From NCBI GenBank assembly GCA_050043265.1, contig JBHJIR010000002.1, forward strand, positions 1-64,000: a DNA stretch of 64,000 nucleotides. Direction: 5' to 3'. The translations under genes were made by a program, and so were the position numbers. The notes beneath the pieces were generated by a model. It was not told where the DNA came from and did no database searches. It worked only from the letters and a program-made list of their open reading frames with translations. This document shows positions 1 to 9,351 of this stretch, piece by piece. This DNA is from Pelagibius sp050043265. GTDB taxonomy: Bacteria > Pseudomonadota > Alphaproteobacteria > Kiloniellales > Kiloniellaceae. The stretch's first letter is position 1; every line of letters begins with the position of its first letter.

Positions 1-133
1 TTCCTGTTGGGTGGCTCGGTCGCGGGTTCATTTCTCTTCGGCGCCTGGGCTTCTTTGGGGGCGCGCCCGGTGCGTCGGCCGGCCGCCGCCGCGGCGCCCG
101 CCCCGGGGCGGGCGGCATGAACGGGGGCGCGCC

Positions 134-523
134 ATGAACCAGGCAGCCGACGAGATCCGCGCCCTTCTGCAGACTTATTTCGACGCATGGTACGAATGCG
201 ACGTCGACAAGCTGAAGGCGGTCTTCCATCCGTCCTGCCACCTCGTCTGCGTCATCGACGGCGCGCTGGACGACGACGACATGGCCAAGGTCTATGGGCG
301 CATCGCCAGGCTGGAAAGCGGTGCCAACCGGGGCGATGCCCGCCACGACAGGGTGTTGATGGTGGATGTCGCCTCGGCGACCACGGCGGTCGCCAAGGTC
401 CGGCTGGCCATCGGCAGCAAGCTCTTCACCGACTATCTCAGCCTGCTGCACCTGGACGGGCGTTGGATGATCATGGCGAAGGTGTTCTCCTTCAGGCCGC
501 TGGGCGAAGGGGAGGCGGCATGA
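134..523 (+). CDS. NTF2-like (SnoaL/lumazine-binding type) family protein
   Basis: The 129-residue product has the layout of a small NTF2-like cone-fold protein: an N-terminal helix pair (ALLQTYFDAWYECDVDKL), a segment HPSCHLVCVIDG, then alternating strands ending in SLLHLDGRWMIMAKVF. Proteins of this fold bind small ligands or act as minor enzymes; nothing here fixes the substrate. I start it at the ATG at 134 because the longer frame from position 11 is low-complexity Arg/Gly/Pro that does not resemble protein. Its stop overlaps the next ATG (ATGA), so it is translationally coupled to the flavoprotein gene that follows, which suggests a shared task. Confidence 0.8.
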   Translation: MNQAADEIRALLQTYFDAWYECDVDKLKAVFHPSCHLVCVIDGALDDDDMAKVYGRIARLESGANRGDARHDRVLMVDVASATTAVAKVRLAIGSKLFTDYLSLLHLDGRWMIMAKVFSFRPLGEGEAA

Positions 524-1158
524 CGGCGCCGCCGACATCGCAGCTGTCGCGGATCCGGGACGAAGCGGCTCTTAGGCGGCGTTTCGACGCTCCGCCGCCG
601 CATGTCCGCCTGCGTCAGCTCGACCGGCTGGAGGCGCACAGCCGGCGCTTCATCGCTGCCGCCCCGCTGCTGCTGATTGCGTCCTGTCATTCGCGCTACG
701 GTGTCGACGTCAGCCCGCGCGGCGATGCGCCGGGCTTCGTGAAGGTTCTGGATGACCGACGCATTGTGATCCCCGACCGTCCCGGCAACAATCGTCTCGA
801 TACCCTGGCGAACATCCTCGACACGCCGTCGGTGGGGACTCTCTTCCTCATTCCCGGCATCCGCGAGACGTTGCGCATCAATGGCAGCGCCATTGTCAGT
901 GATGAGCATGCGTTGCGCGAGGCCTGCACGGTGAACAGGCGGGTGCCTCAGCTGGTCATCGTGGTGGAGATCCGCGAGCTCTTCCTGCATTGCGGTAAGG
1001 CGCTGATCCGGTCGCGCCTGTGGGAGGATGCCTACCGCCTGCCGCAGGCGCAGATGCCGGGACTGGCGCAGATGACGGCGGACCAGATCGGCCGCACGGA
1101 CCGGCTGGAGGGCATCCAGGCGGCGGTGGAGTGGAACTACCGGGAGAATCTCTATTAA
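520..1158 (+). CDS. Pyridoxamine 5'-phosphate oxidase-family FMN protein
   Basis: This 212-residue protein has the split-barrel flavin-binding pattern: LLLIASCHSRYGVDVSPRGD, then VKVLDDRRIVIPDRPGNNRLDTLANILD and VGTLFLIPGIRETLRINGSA. This resembles the MSMEG_1061-like subgroup of PPOX proteins, which bind FMN or related cofactors and mostly have unknown substrates. The C-terminus (ALIRSRLWEDA) matches the strand that closes the barrel in this subgroup. It starts on the ATG overlapping the upstream stop. It is convergent with the transaminase gene, with about 40 bp between stops. The family call is firm; whether it is an oxidase, a reductase or a haem/F420 binder cannot be read from the sequence. 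Confidence 0.85.
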   Translation: MTAPPTSQLSRIRDEAALRRRFDAPPPHVRLRQLDRLEAHSRRFIAAAPLLLIASCHSRYGVDVSPRGDAPGFVKVLDDRRIVIPDRPGNNRLDTLANILDTPSVGTLFLIPGIRETLRINGSAIVSDEHALREACTVNRRVPQLVIVVEIRELFLHCGKALIRSRLWEDAYRLPQAQMPGLAQMTADQIGRTDRLEGIQAAVEWNYRENLY

Positions 1159-1198
1159 AAAGCGGCTGCAGGCAAGGAGTGCCGGCGGCGTTCGAGCC

Positions 1199-2392
1199 TC
1201 AGGCGGGCTGCTCCTGCAACGCCGTGGCCAGGATACGATCTAGCATCGCGATCATCTGGTCGCATTCGGCCTCGGAGACGATCAGGGAGGGCATGAAACG
1301 CAGCGAGTCCGGCTGCGGAGAATTGATCAGCAGGCCGTCGTCGAAAGCGCGCGTGACTACCGCGGGCCCGATCGGCCGCTTCAGGTCGAGCGCCAGCAGC
1401 AGGCCGAGGCCGCGCACCTGGCCCAGCCCTAGCTTGGCGGAGAGCGCCTCCAGGCGTGCGCGCAGGTAGGCGCCACGCGCCTCGACGGCGGCGAGGAAGT
1501 CGGGGGCGGCCACCTCCTGCAGCACCGCTAGGCCGACGGCGCACATCAGCGGATTGCCGCAGTAGGTGCCGCCCTGGTCGCCGTGCTGGAAGCAGCTTGC
1601 CTCGGCGGTCGCCAGCAGGGCACCCAGCGGCACGCCGCCGCCGATGCCCTTGCCCAGGGGCAGGATGTCCGGCGCGATCCCCGCGCGTTGATAATCGAAC
1701 AGCCGGCCGGTGCGGCCGACACCGGTCTGGATCTCGTCGACGATCAGCAGCAGGCCCCTGTCGCGCGTCAGCGCCCGCAGGTCGCGCAGAAAGGCGTCGC
1801 TGGCCGGGAAGACCCCGGCCTCGCCCTGGATCGGCTCCAGCATCACGGCGACACTGTTGTCGTTCAGCAGGCTTTCGACCGAGGCGATGTCATTGAGCTG
1901 CGCCTTCCTGAAGCCCGGCACCTTCGGTTCGAATAGCGGTTCGAAGGCCTTCTTGCCGGAGGCCGACATGGTCGCCAGGGTGCGGCCGTGGAAGCCGCGG
2001 TCGAAGGTGACGATCTCATAGGCGCCGTCGCGGCGCAGCGTGCCGTACTTGCGGGCCAGCTTGATCGCGCCCTCGTTCGCCTCGGCGCCGGAGCTGGTGA
2101 AGAAGACTTCGTCGAAACAGCTCAGCTCGGTCAGTCGCTGCGCCAGGTCGATGCTTTTCTGATTGAAAAAGGCCGGGCTGGGCGACAGCAGGGTCTGCGC
2201 CTGGCGGGTCAGCGCGTCGACGATCGGCGGCGGGCAGTGGCCCAGGCAGTTCACCGCCCAGCCCTGAATGAAATCGAGAAAGTGCCGGCCCTCGGTGTCA
2301 ATCAACCAGGAACCCTCTCCGCGCTCGAAAACCACAGGAGGCCGGGCGACGATGTTCATAAGAGCACTGCTATGCTGCGGTGCATCGGCCAT
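1199..2392 (-). CDS. argD: Acetylornithine/ornithine-type aminotransferase (class III)
   Basis: A 397-residue class-III PLP aminotransferase. Visible marks are the N-terminal FLDFIQGWAVNCLGHCPP, the phosphate-binding region FTSSGAEANEGAIKLAR, the cofactor Asp in LLIVDEIQTGVGRTG, the Schiff-base Lys in PLGKGIGGGVPLGA, and GGTYCGNPLMC. This is the acetylornithine transaminase subgroup, which makes N-acetylornithine in arginine synthesis and can also act on succinyl-ornithine or succinyl-diaminopimelate. An internal Met (2359, MNIVARPP) is an alternative start; neither start has a clear ribosome site. No other arg gene is near, so it could be a paralogue with another omega-amino substrate. Confidence 0.8.
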   Translation of the reverse strand: MADAPQHSSALMNIVARPPVVFERGEGSWLIDTEGRHFLDFIQGWAVNCLGHCPPPIVDALTRQAQTLLSPSPAFFNQKSIDLAQRLTELSCFDEVFFTSSGAEANEGAIKLARKYGTLRRDGAYEIVTFDRGFHGRTLATMSASGKKAFEPLFEPKVPGFRKAQLNDIASVESLLNDNSVAVMLEPIQGEAGVFPASDAFLRDLRALTRDRGLLLIVDEIQTGVGRTGRLFDYQRAGIAPDILPLGKGIGGGVPLGALLATAEASCFQHGDQGGTYCGNPLMCAVGLAVLQEVAAPDFLAAVEARGAYLRARLEALSAKLGLGQVRGLGLLLALDLKRPIGPAVVTRAFDDGLLINSPQPDSLRFMPSLIVSEAECDQMIAMLDRILATALQEQPA

Positions 2393-2496
2393 ACTTCAGG
2401 CACTCACAGTGATGAAAAGAGGGCAATAGAAATTAGTGGATGACGCCGCCGTGGTCGATGACTTTTTCAGCCCTGCCTCTCCCGCCGCCGGGTAAA

Positions 2497-2880
2497 TCAG
2501 TGTATCTGGGTGCCCTCCGGCGGCGACACCGTTACCGCCCCAGAGACACGGCACAAAAAAGCGACTTCAGACCTAAGGCCGCAGCGACGACCGTGATCGA
2601 CGTGAAACAGATCGGCCCCGGGCGCTGTTCTCGGGTGCCGTCTTCCGGACAAGACAAGGGCATTTTTCATGTCTGTAACATGGAGGTCGATCAGATAGCC
2701 GAAGGTCCTTATATTGGCAGGCCGCTTAAAGGAGATGTTCTCATGGCGGGCGCGATGCTCCATCTCGACCGCCCACCGGCGGGCGTCCTCCCGGCGGCCG
2801 AAGGTCTCGGAGGCGTATTGGCCTTTGTGCCTTACCTGGGCATGCCAGTTGCCGGAGGGGAGCTTGGTGAAGGTCGCCAT
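2497..2880 (-). pseudogene. Remnant of a phage-type tyrosine integrase, N-terminal arm only
   Basis: From the ATG at 2880 the frame reads MATFTKLPSGNWHAQVRHKG, then TFGRREDARRWAVEME and TFGYLIDLHVTDM. This is the arm-binding and start of the core-binding region of site-specific tyrosine integrases of dusA-associated elements. After about 70 residues the similarity stops, and the R-H-R-Y catalytic domain (normally 200 or more further residues) is absent; the remaining frame to 2497 is unlike any integrase. The fragment lies head-to-head with dusA, 113 bp away, where such integrases insert. I read it as the left-over end of an excised or deleted prophage or island. No cargo gene remains. Confidence 0.75.
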
Positions 2881-2993
2881 TTTCCGTGGGCGATTTGTGT
2901 GAACAGAGAGATCAAGAAGGGTCCAGGCGTATGCAATTTGATCCAAGATTCTGTGCACACGTTCTCTTTTAGTTCGCTGATTCTGTTGAAAAA

Positions 2994-3992
<999 letters not shown>

Positions 3993-4002
3993 GCGCGCCG
4001 GT

Positions 4003-5703
4003 TTACTCCGCGGGCAGGAAGTCGACGCCGAGGCTGCGGAACTTGGCCCGGTCGCGCGGGGCGATGTTGCCATAGAGCAGCAGGCGAAACCTTCTTAGGT
4101 GCAGCTTCTTCATAAAGGCCTGGACGGCGGTGCCGTTGTCCCGTGCCATGGCCTTGGAAAATGCGGTGGCCTTGAAGGTCAGGATTGGTGTGCGCAGCAT
4201 CTGGGGATCGATGTTGCCGATCTCGGGCGTTGCGCACTCGGCCATCATGGCGCGGCAGAAGTGGCGGATCGTTTGGAACTGTTCGGCCACTTTCGCCGGC
4301 AGCAGGTCTCTGGGGATTTCCACGATATTGAAGATCAGGGCCGCACGCGCAGGCTTGGTCAGTGTGCCGCAAAGTTTCTTCAGGTGTTCAAGGCGCTGCT
4401 TACTGTCGATGGTCGAGAAGTGGATGTTCACAATCAGGACCACGTTCCGGCCGGGCGGCCGCTCGAAGATTTCCTCCGCGACCTTGGTCAAAAGTAGAAC
4501 GTCGAGATCGCGCACCAGGTCTTCCGAGGCCGGGCGGTGGCTGCGCAAGGCGCCGATCTTGGCCTGGGTATCGGCGTCGAAGGCAGCGAACTGGAAGGGA
4601 GTCGCTTCGCCGCTCGGCTCCACGAATCCGTAGAGCCGCAGCAGCGAGTTGTCGGCGATATCCATCAGGACGGCGCGTTCGTTTTTCAGGCTGCGTTTGG
4701 CGGCGGCTTCCAGTCGTGCCGTGAGAAGGCCGAGCAGATCGTCGCTCTGGGCCACCTCTTCGACAGCGAACTCGACTTCATGGGCTTCGCCTTCGACGAC
4801 CAATGCCGGCCCGGCACCGCTCCGCCCGGCGATTTCGTCGAGAAACGCGCTGTCCTCGGCCGAAAGGGCGGCTGCGCCCTGACCAAGGTCTTTGCCCAGG
4901 ATCTTGGCGCGAATTTCCTGGGATATAGCGCGCGCTTTGAAAGCCGCTTCCGACTCGCTCAACTCGGCGAAGCAAATAGTAAAGTTGCCGTCGCTGGATT
5001 GCTGATAGACGTCGGTGGCGCCGAGCCGGCTCTTTATGGTGCGTTCAATGAGATCGTAGATCACCTCGCTGCGGCGCGCCCAGCGGTCACCGAGGGCGGC
5101 CTTGATCTCCTCCAGGCCGACGAGCTGTATCCGACCGGCAACGACCTTCGTTGGTGTGGCGGTGACGCGGTCCCGCAGGGATTGCGCTATCGACGACGGG
5201 TCTTCCGTCCCCGCCTGCGGCGCTCCGTCCGGGGCGGTCTCAGGAACTGGCGGTGAGGGGGGGCGGGCCGTGCTCTCGATGGCCGCCTTGTAGACCTTCA
5301 CGAGCTGTTCCTGCTGGCGCGCGTTGACGCGCTGGGCACTTTGGAGTCGAGATTCCACGGCGGCGAGCAGCATCTCGTAGTCGACCGGCTTGGTGAGGTA
5401 GGCGTCGGCCCCCAGCTTCCTGCCCTTGACCAGATTGTCGCGGTCAGCCAGGGCGGAAAGGAAGAGGAACGGCAGGTCGCATTTTTCAGGGTGATTGTTG
5501 CGGATCTCGTTCAGTAGAGCATGACCGTCCATGACCGGCATGGTGATGTCGCAAATCACCAAGTCGGGTTTCTCCGTCATGATCGCTTCCAGGGCGACTT
5601 TGCCGTTCTCGGCCTCAATGGTCGTGTAGCCTGCGTCGTTGAGCTCTTCCACGATATCCTGTCGCAGGTCTTCTTCGTCCTCAACGCAGAGAATTTTTAC
5701 CAT
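4003..5703 (-). CDS. Response regulator: receiver plus degenerate GGDEF-like and EAL-like regions
   Basis: Residues 1-125 are a complete CheY-like receiver: acidic pair at ILCVEDEEDL, phospho-acceptor Asp52 in LVICDITMPVMDG, Thr/Ser at FLSALA and the Lys in AYLTKPVD. The remaining 440 residues have no DNA-binding domain. One block (RIQLVGLEEIKAALGDRW ... SSDGNFTICFAE) has the order of a GGDEF domain, but SDGNF stands where GGDEF should be. A later block (RNVVLIVNIHFSTID ... ALIFNIVEIPRDLL) resembles the central strands of an EAL domain without its metal ligands. It would then be a non-enzymatic c-di-GMP-like or protein-interaction output. It lies 38 bp downstream of its likely kinase. The receiver is certain; the output assignment is my inference. 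Confidence 0.8.
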   Translation of the reverse strand: MVKILCVEDEEDLRQDIVEELNDAGYTTIEAENGKVALEAIMTEKPDLVICDITMPVMDGHALLNEIRNNHPEKCDLPFLFLSALADRDNLVKGRKLGADAYLTKPVDYEMLLAAVESRLQSAQRVNARQQEQLVKVYKAAIESTARPPSPPVPETAPDGAPQAGTEDPSSIAQSLRDRVTATPTKVVAGRIQLVGLEEIKAALGDRWARRSEVIYDLIERTIKSRLGATDVYQQSSDGNFTICFAELSESEAAFKARAISQEIRAKILGKDLGQGAAALSAEDSAFLDEIAGRSGAGPALVVEGEAHEVEFAVEEVAQSDDLLGLLTARLEAAAKRSLKNERAVLMDIADNSLLRLYGFVEPSGEATPFQFAAFDADTQAKIGALRSHRPASEDLVRDLDVLLLTKVAEEIFERPPGRNVVLIVNIHFSTIDSKQRLEHLKKLCGTLTKPARAALIFNIVEIPRDLLPAKVAEQFQTIRHFCRAMMAECATPEIGNIDPQMLRTPILTFKATAFSKAMARDNGTAVQAFMKKLHLRRFRLLLYGNIAPRDRAKFRSLGVDFLPAE

Positions 5704-5741
5704 AGGTCGCGGTAGTCCCTCGTTCTATTCGGCAGTTGAGT

Positions 5742-7310
5742 TCACGCTGTTGCGATGGTGGGCGGGGCGGGGGCGCCAGGGCGCGAAGAAAACTGTTCGT
5801 CCGCTGACCAGATCGGGAAGCGGAGGGTGAAGACCGTGCCGTTGCCCTCGCTGCTTTCCACGCCGATGCTGCCTTGGTGGAGTTCGGTCAGAAGCTTCAC
5901 CAGATGCAGGCCTATCCCGGTGCCTGGGATGCCTGTCGAGGTGCGTGCCCTGAAGAACTTTTCGAAGAGTTTCGGAAGTTCGTCCTGCGGGATGCCAAGG
6001 CCACGATCCTGCACCATGACCACAACATCGCCCGCCTGCACCCGACAGGTGACATCGATGCGCGAGGACGTGGGGGAGTATTTCACCGCGTTGGAGAGCA
6101 GATTGGTGATGACCTGGTCCATGCGGCTGGCATCGATCAGCAATTCTGGCGGCACTCCGGCGATGGATAGCTTGATCTCATGTTTCTTGGAGATACTCTG
6201 CTGGCGCTCGCAGATTTCGGTAAGTAGGCCGGCAAAGTCGCAAGGCGCGCGTTTCAGTTCTACGGTGCCCGCTTCCAGCCGCGAGAAGCTGAGAGTGCTG
6301 TCGATCAACTCGATCATGCGGGCAGCAGCGCTGCGAATCTTTTCGGTGCGCTCGCGTAGTTCTTCGGGTGTATCTTTCTCTGCCCGCCGCGCGATGCGCT
6401 GGGCGGCACCGTCGATAATGGCCACGGGGGTGCGGAACTCGTGAGATACCATGCTGACGAATTCGCGATGCAGGGCGCTGTATTCCTTTTCCTTCTCCAG
6501 GGCGGTCGACAGGCGCAGCGTTTGCTGCTGTTGTTCGGCGGTTAACCGGTCGATCAGAGCGACGTTTTCCCTGAAGGTCACAAGTGCGCGCGCCATCGCG
6601 CCGATTTCGTCGCGGCGCCCGGTCCAGGGAACCTCAAAGCGCTTATCGCCATTGGCGATGCGGGCGGTCGCGGCGGTAATGTCCGCCAGGGGCCGGCTCA
6701 GGCGCCGGTTGAGGAAAATCAGGGTTCCGACCAGGAAGAATCCGAGCGTGACTATGGCGATACTCCCCTCCTGCAGGGAGGCGGCATTTGTCGCACTGCT
6801 GAAGCTGTCCAGGTTCCACACGACGGCCAGGCTGCCGGAACGGTCGCTTCCGTCGTTGGACAGGAGGGGCGCCACGACAATGAAGCGGTTACCCGCGTGG
6901 TTCGAATAGGCACGCTTCGGGGTGTTCGCCGCCTGGTCAAAGAATTGCTGCAGGTCAGGAGGGTGCAAAGAGCCCTTCTGGAAGCTGGTCAGGCGCTTAC
7001 CCTCGCGATCCAGCGTGACCGCCGCCTCGAAACTGTCGGCGTGCTGGGATAGCAGGGTGTGGTAGCCCTTCTGGATGATCGCCGGTTTGTGCCAGCGCGC
7101 CGCGCCGTAAAGATTGGCCGCCAGAAACTGGGTGGTTTGGACCTTGCGATCGAGGTACTCGTCGAATGCGCGCGCGCGAGATCCTTGGATCTGAAGCCCT
7201 ATGATGATCAAAAAGCCGACGCTGACGCCGATGGCGACAATGATCGAAAGCTGGCCCCGGACCGTGACGATGCCACGCGGTGACAGAGAGGGTGCTTCGA
7301 GAATGTTCAT
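5742..7310 (-). CDS. Membrane sensor histidine kinase (HAMP-HisKA-HATPase)
   Basis: A 522-residue kinase from ATG 7310 (MNILEAPS); an upstream ATG at 7352 is possible but less protein-like. A first membrane helix (LSIIVAIGVSVGFLIIIGLQ) is followed by a periplasmic region of about 150 residues and a second helix (IAIVTLGFFLVGTLIFL). Then come HAMP (RRLSRPLADITAATARI), the phospho-acceptor H-box EFVSMVSHEFRTPVAI, the N-box NLLSNAVKYSP, and ATP-lid motifs QDRGLGIP and GTGIGLHLVK. All catalytic motifs are present. It precedes the receiver-output gene (5703-4003) on the same strand and is very likely its partner. The ligand is unknown. Confidence 0.92.
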   Translation of the reverse strand: MNILEAPSLSPRGIVTVRGQLSIIVAIGVSVGFLIIIGLQIQGSRARAFDEYLDRKVQTTQFLAANLYGAARWHKPAIIQKGYHTLLSQHADSFEAAVTLDREGKRLTSFQKGSLHPPDLQQFFDQAANTPKRAYSNHAGNRFIVVAPLLSNDGSDRSGSLAVVWNLDSFSSATNAASLQEGSIAIVTLGFFLVGTLIFLNRRLSRPLADITAATARIANGDKRFEVPWTGRRDEIGAMARALVTFRENVALIDRLTAEQQQQTLRLSTALEKEKEYSALHREFVSMVSHEFRTPVAIIDGAAQRIARRAEKDTPEELRERTEKIRSAAARMIELIDSTLSFSRLEAGTVELKRAPCDFAGLLTEICERQQSISKKHEIKLSIAGVPPELLIDASRMDQVITNLLSNAVKYSPTSSRIDVTCRVQAGDVVVMVQDRGLGIPQDELPKLFEKFFRARTSTGIPGTGIGLHLVKLLTELHQGSIGVESSEGNGTVFTLRFPIWSADEQFSSRPGAPAPPTIATA

Positions 7311-7539
7311 GCCGTGGCCCGTTGTCTGTCTGCTTGTCCGCTCGACGAACACGCTCGGTCTGGCTGTGCGGCGTTGGGTCTCATGCGTTTGCCTCGTGCG
7401 GCGCCTGTAGGAGAACGGACCCCTCGGGCGGCCGTACTTTGCCTCTCATGACCATAGAAGCGCCTTGTTAAGAAGGAGCTAATCAAAATATCGTAGTCAT
7501 ATTAACTATTCATTCAATCTAACAGTTTTTGGGGCATTC

Positions 7540-7641
7540 GCGGCAAGGCAGACGCCGGTGCCGGTCGATCTGAAGCCGACCGGGGCCCACTACATGGAGG
7601 ACCTGCACGTCGCCGGCGGCGCCCCGGCGGTGCGGCGCGGC
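7540..7641 (+). pseudogene. Fragment of an IlvD/Edd-family dehydratase gene
   Basis: In one plus-strand frame this stretch reads AARQTPVPVDLKPTGAHYM followed by EDLHVAGGAPAVRR. The pattern R-T-P-x3-DLKP-x-G-x2-M-x-DLH-x-AGG-x-PAV is a conserved internal segment of dihydroxy-acid and sugar-acid dehydratases (IlvD/Edd). Only about 33 residues match; the flanks to 7500 and past 7650 do not continue the family. It is therefore a scrap left by deletion, not a working gene. It lies between the kinase and the ECF41 unit. Confidence 0.6.
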
Positions 7642-7710
7642 TTTCGCCGTTTATGGCGCGACCGCGTCCTCCAGGCCGAGGACGGCTGCGGCCTGGATAT
7701 TCTGCGCGGT

Positions 7711-7746
7711 GCCTGTTTTTTTCGCGGCGCCTGTTTTTTTCGCGGC
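7711..7746 (+). repeat. Perfect 18-bp tandem duplication
   Basis: The 18-mer GCCTGTTTTTTTCGCGGC occurs twice head-to-tail (7711-7728 and 7729-7746). It ends two bases before the -35 element of the ECF41 promoter. A T7 tract in each copy makes slippage a likely origin. Confidence 0.9.
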
Positions 7747-7748
7747 GA

Positions 7749-7775
7749 CGTCACAAACCGGCCCGCCCGGTCGTC
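7749..7775 (+). promoter_or_regulatory. Predicted ECF41-dependent promoter
   Basis: CGTCACA (7749-7755), a 16-base spacer and CGTC (7772-7775) match the published ECF41 consensus TGTCACA-n16-CGTC with a single mismatch and exact spacing. Transcription would begin near 7782, about 30 bases before the ATG at 7811. This makes the two-gene unit self-activated by its own sigma factor, as is common in this group. Confidence 0.75.
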
Positions 7776-7810
7776 AACTCCATGAATGCACCCCCATCAT
7801 GGAGACGACG

Positions 7811-8239
7811 ATGTTGCAGACCAAGGCTTTCGACTACCGCCAGCAGATCCCCGAGGTCATCAAGGCGCTGATCGCTGCCGAGACGGAAACCGCAAAGGGC
7901 ATGGACCCCTTGCTGCGCCACCTGGTGAAGCTGCGGGCCTCGCAGATCAACGGCTGTGCCTTTTGCGTGAAGATGCATCTGGCAGAGGCGCGGCAGGACG
8001 GCGAGACCCAGGATCGTCTCGACCGGGTCGTTGTCTGGGCCCAGGTCGACGACTTCGACGCGCGCGAGAAAGCCGCCCTGGCGTGGACCGAGGCGCTGAC
8101 CTATCTTGACCGTGGCGCCGACCACACAGACTTGAAGCGGCGTCTGGCGGAGCACTTTTCCGACCCGGAGATCGCTGCCCTGACCGCCTGCATCGCCCTG
8201 ATCAACCTGTGGAACCGGCTTATGGTGGCCACGCACTAG
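7811..8239 (+). CDS. AhpD-like carboxymuconolactone decarboxylase-family protein
   Basis: A 142-residue alkylhydroperoxidase/CMD protein. The diagnostic redox motif C-x2-C-x3-H is present as NGCAFCVKMH, preceded by LLRHLVKLRASQI. Such proteins form small helical oligomers and reduce peroxides or act on unknown substrates. The start at 7811 is preceded by GGAG at the right distance (7801-7804); starts further upstream would lie inside the predicted promoter. It directly precedes the ECF41 sigma gene (2-bp gap), a conserved pairing in which the CMD gene is the main regulon target. Confidence 0.9.
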   Translation: MLQTKAFDYRQQIPEVIKALIAAETETAKGMDPLLRHLVKLRASQINGCAFCVKMHLAEARQDGETQDRLDRVVVWAQVDDFDAREKAALAWTEALTYLDRGADHTDLKRRLAEHFSDPEIAALTACIALINLWNRLMVATH

Positions 8240-8241
8240 AC

Positions 8242-9126
8242 ATGCTCGACGACCGCGACCTTGCCTTTTTCGAAGCCGCCAGGCCGGCCCTGCGCGGGCT
8301 GGCCTACCGCATCCTCGGCTCTTTTGCCGAGGCCGAGGATGCGGTGCAGGACACCTTCCTGAAATGGCAGGCCGCCGAGCGGACGGCGGTCGAGGTGCCG
8401 CAGGCCTGGCTGACGACGGTCTGCACCCGGCGCTGCCTCGACATGTTGAAGGCCGCCGACCGTGCCCGCGTCGACTACGTCGGCCCCTGGTTACCGGAAC
8501 CGGTGCAGACGGTGGCTGAGGCGGCGCCGGCGGAGCTGGCGGCATCGGTAACCACCGCCTTCCTGCTGCTGCTCGACCGGCTGAGCGCCAAGGAACGGGC
8601 GGCCTATCTGCTGCGCGAGATTTTCGACCATGACTATGCCGAAGTCGCGCAGATCCTCGGGGTGCAGGAGGCCACCTGCCGCAAGCTGGTCTCGCGGGCC
8701 CAGGTGGCCCTGCGCGCGGGCAAGCCGCGTCAGGCGGTGCCGGCTGCCCGGCAGGAACAGCTCCTCGATGCTTTTCAGCTCGCGATCAGCAGCGGGGCGA
8801 CGGCGCCGTTGAGCGCGCTGCTCGCCGACGACATCGCGCTGCGCGCCGACGGCGGCGGCAAGGCCACGGCGGCCACCCGGGCGCTGCACGGCCGCGACGA
8901 GGTGCTGAGCTTCCTGACCAAGGTGCTGGGCCGGGCCTGGCCGAAGTGGCGGCAGGAGCGTCGGGAAATCAACGGTGTGCTGGGCATGGTTGTTTACGAG
9001 GGCGATATCATCCGCGCCTCGGTCACCTTCGGCTTCGATGACGCGGGGGCCCTCAGCGACATCTACATCATGCGCAACCCGGAGAAGTTCGGCGGGCTGG
9101 CGGCGGCGGTCGGCCGCTTGAACTGA
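8242..9126 (+). CDS. ECF41-family sigma factor with C-terminal SnoaL-like domain
   Basis: A 294-residue extracytoplasmic-function sigma factor. Residues 1-75 hold region 2 (YRILGSFAEAEDAVQDTFLKW ... PQAWLTTVCTRRCLDMLK) and about 105-165 region 4 (RLSAKERAAYLLREIFDHD ... GVQEATCRKLVSRA). The signature of group ECF41 follows: the linker YVGPWLPEP, then a SnoaL-like C-terminal extension with DGGGK and the terminal NP-x-K motif (MRNPEKF). In that group the extension, not an anti-sigma factor, controls activity. No anti-sigma gene is present, in agreement. The start is the ATG two bases after the CMD stop. The inducing signal is unknown. Confidence 0.93.
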   Translation: MLDDRDLAFFEAARPALRGLAYRILGSFAEAEDAVQDTFLKWQAAERTAVEVPQAWLTTVCTRRCLDMLKAADRARVDYVGPWLPEPVQTVAEAAPAELAASVTTAFLLLLDRLSAKERAAYLLREIFDHDYAEVAQILGVQEATCRKLVSRAQVALRAGKPRQAVPAARQEQLLDAFQLAISSGATAPLSALLADDIALRADGGGKATAATRALHGRDEVLSFLTKVLGRAWPKWRQERREINGVLGMVVYEGDIIRASVTFGFDDAGALSDIYIMRNPEKFGGLAAAVGRLN

Positions 9127-9351
9127 CGCTTTGGAAAAAAAGCGGCGACCAGCTCGGCAGAAATCACAGTGCTGCGGGAACGGACTACGCCCGTATCCGC
9201 CGTGGCCAGGCGCTGTGTGGGTTTTGTTGGGCCATCTGAGGGTGTAGTCTTCCTGACTAAACCCGAATCGGATGGCGGTCTGGTTTGACCACTGTCCGGT
9301 GCCTGACGCAGGACCCTGCATCAGGGCCAAGGCACAAAGGATTTCGACACA

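Noticed and set aside
11..133. N-terminal extension of the first gene
   Set aside because: Arg/Gly/Pro-rich translation without a conserved pattern; the NTF2-like fold begins at the ATG at 134.
7711..7746. Short tandem repeat considered as a CRISPR trace
   Set aside because: Only two adjacent copies, no spacers and no cas genes in the window.
7558..7785. A 75-codon gene around the dehydratase-like segment
   Set aside because: Only about 33 codons resemble IlvD/Edd; the rest is unrelated and runs through the promoter and tandem repeat, so it is a remnant.
7709..7810. Longer N-terminus for the AhpD-like protein
   Set aside because: It would start upstream of the predicted ECF41 promoter, adds a duplicated low-complexity peptide, and a better ribosome site precedes the ATG at 7811.
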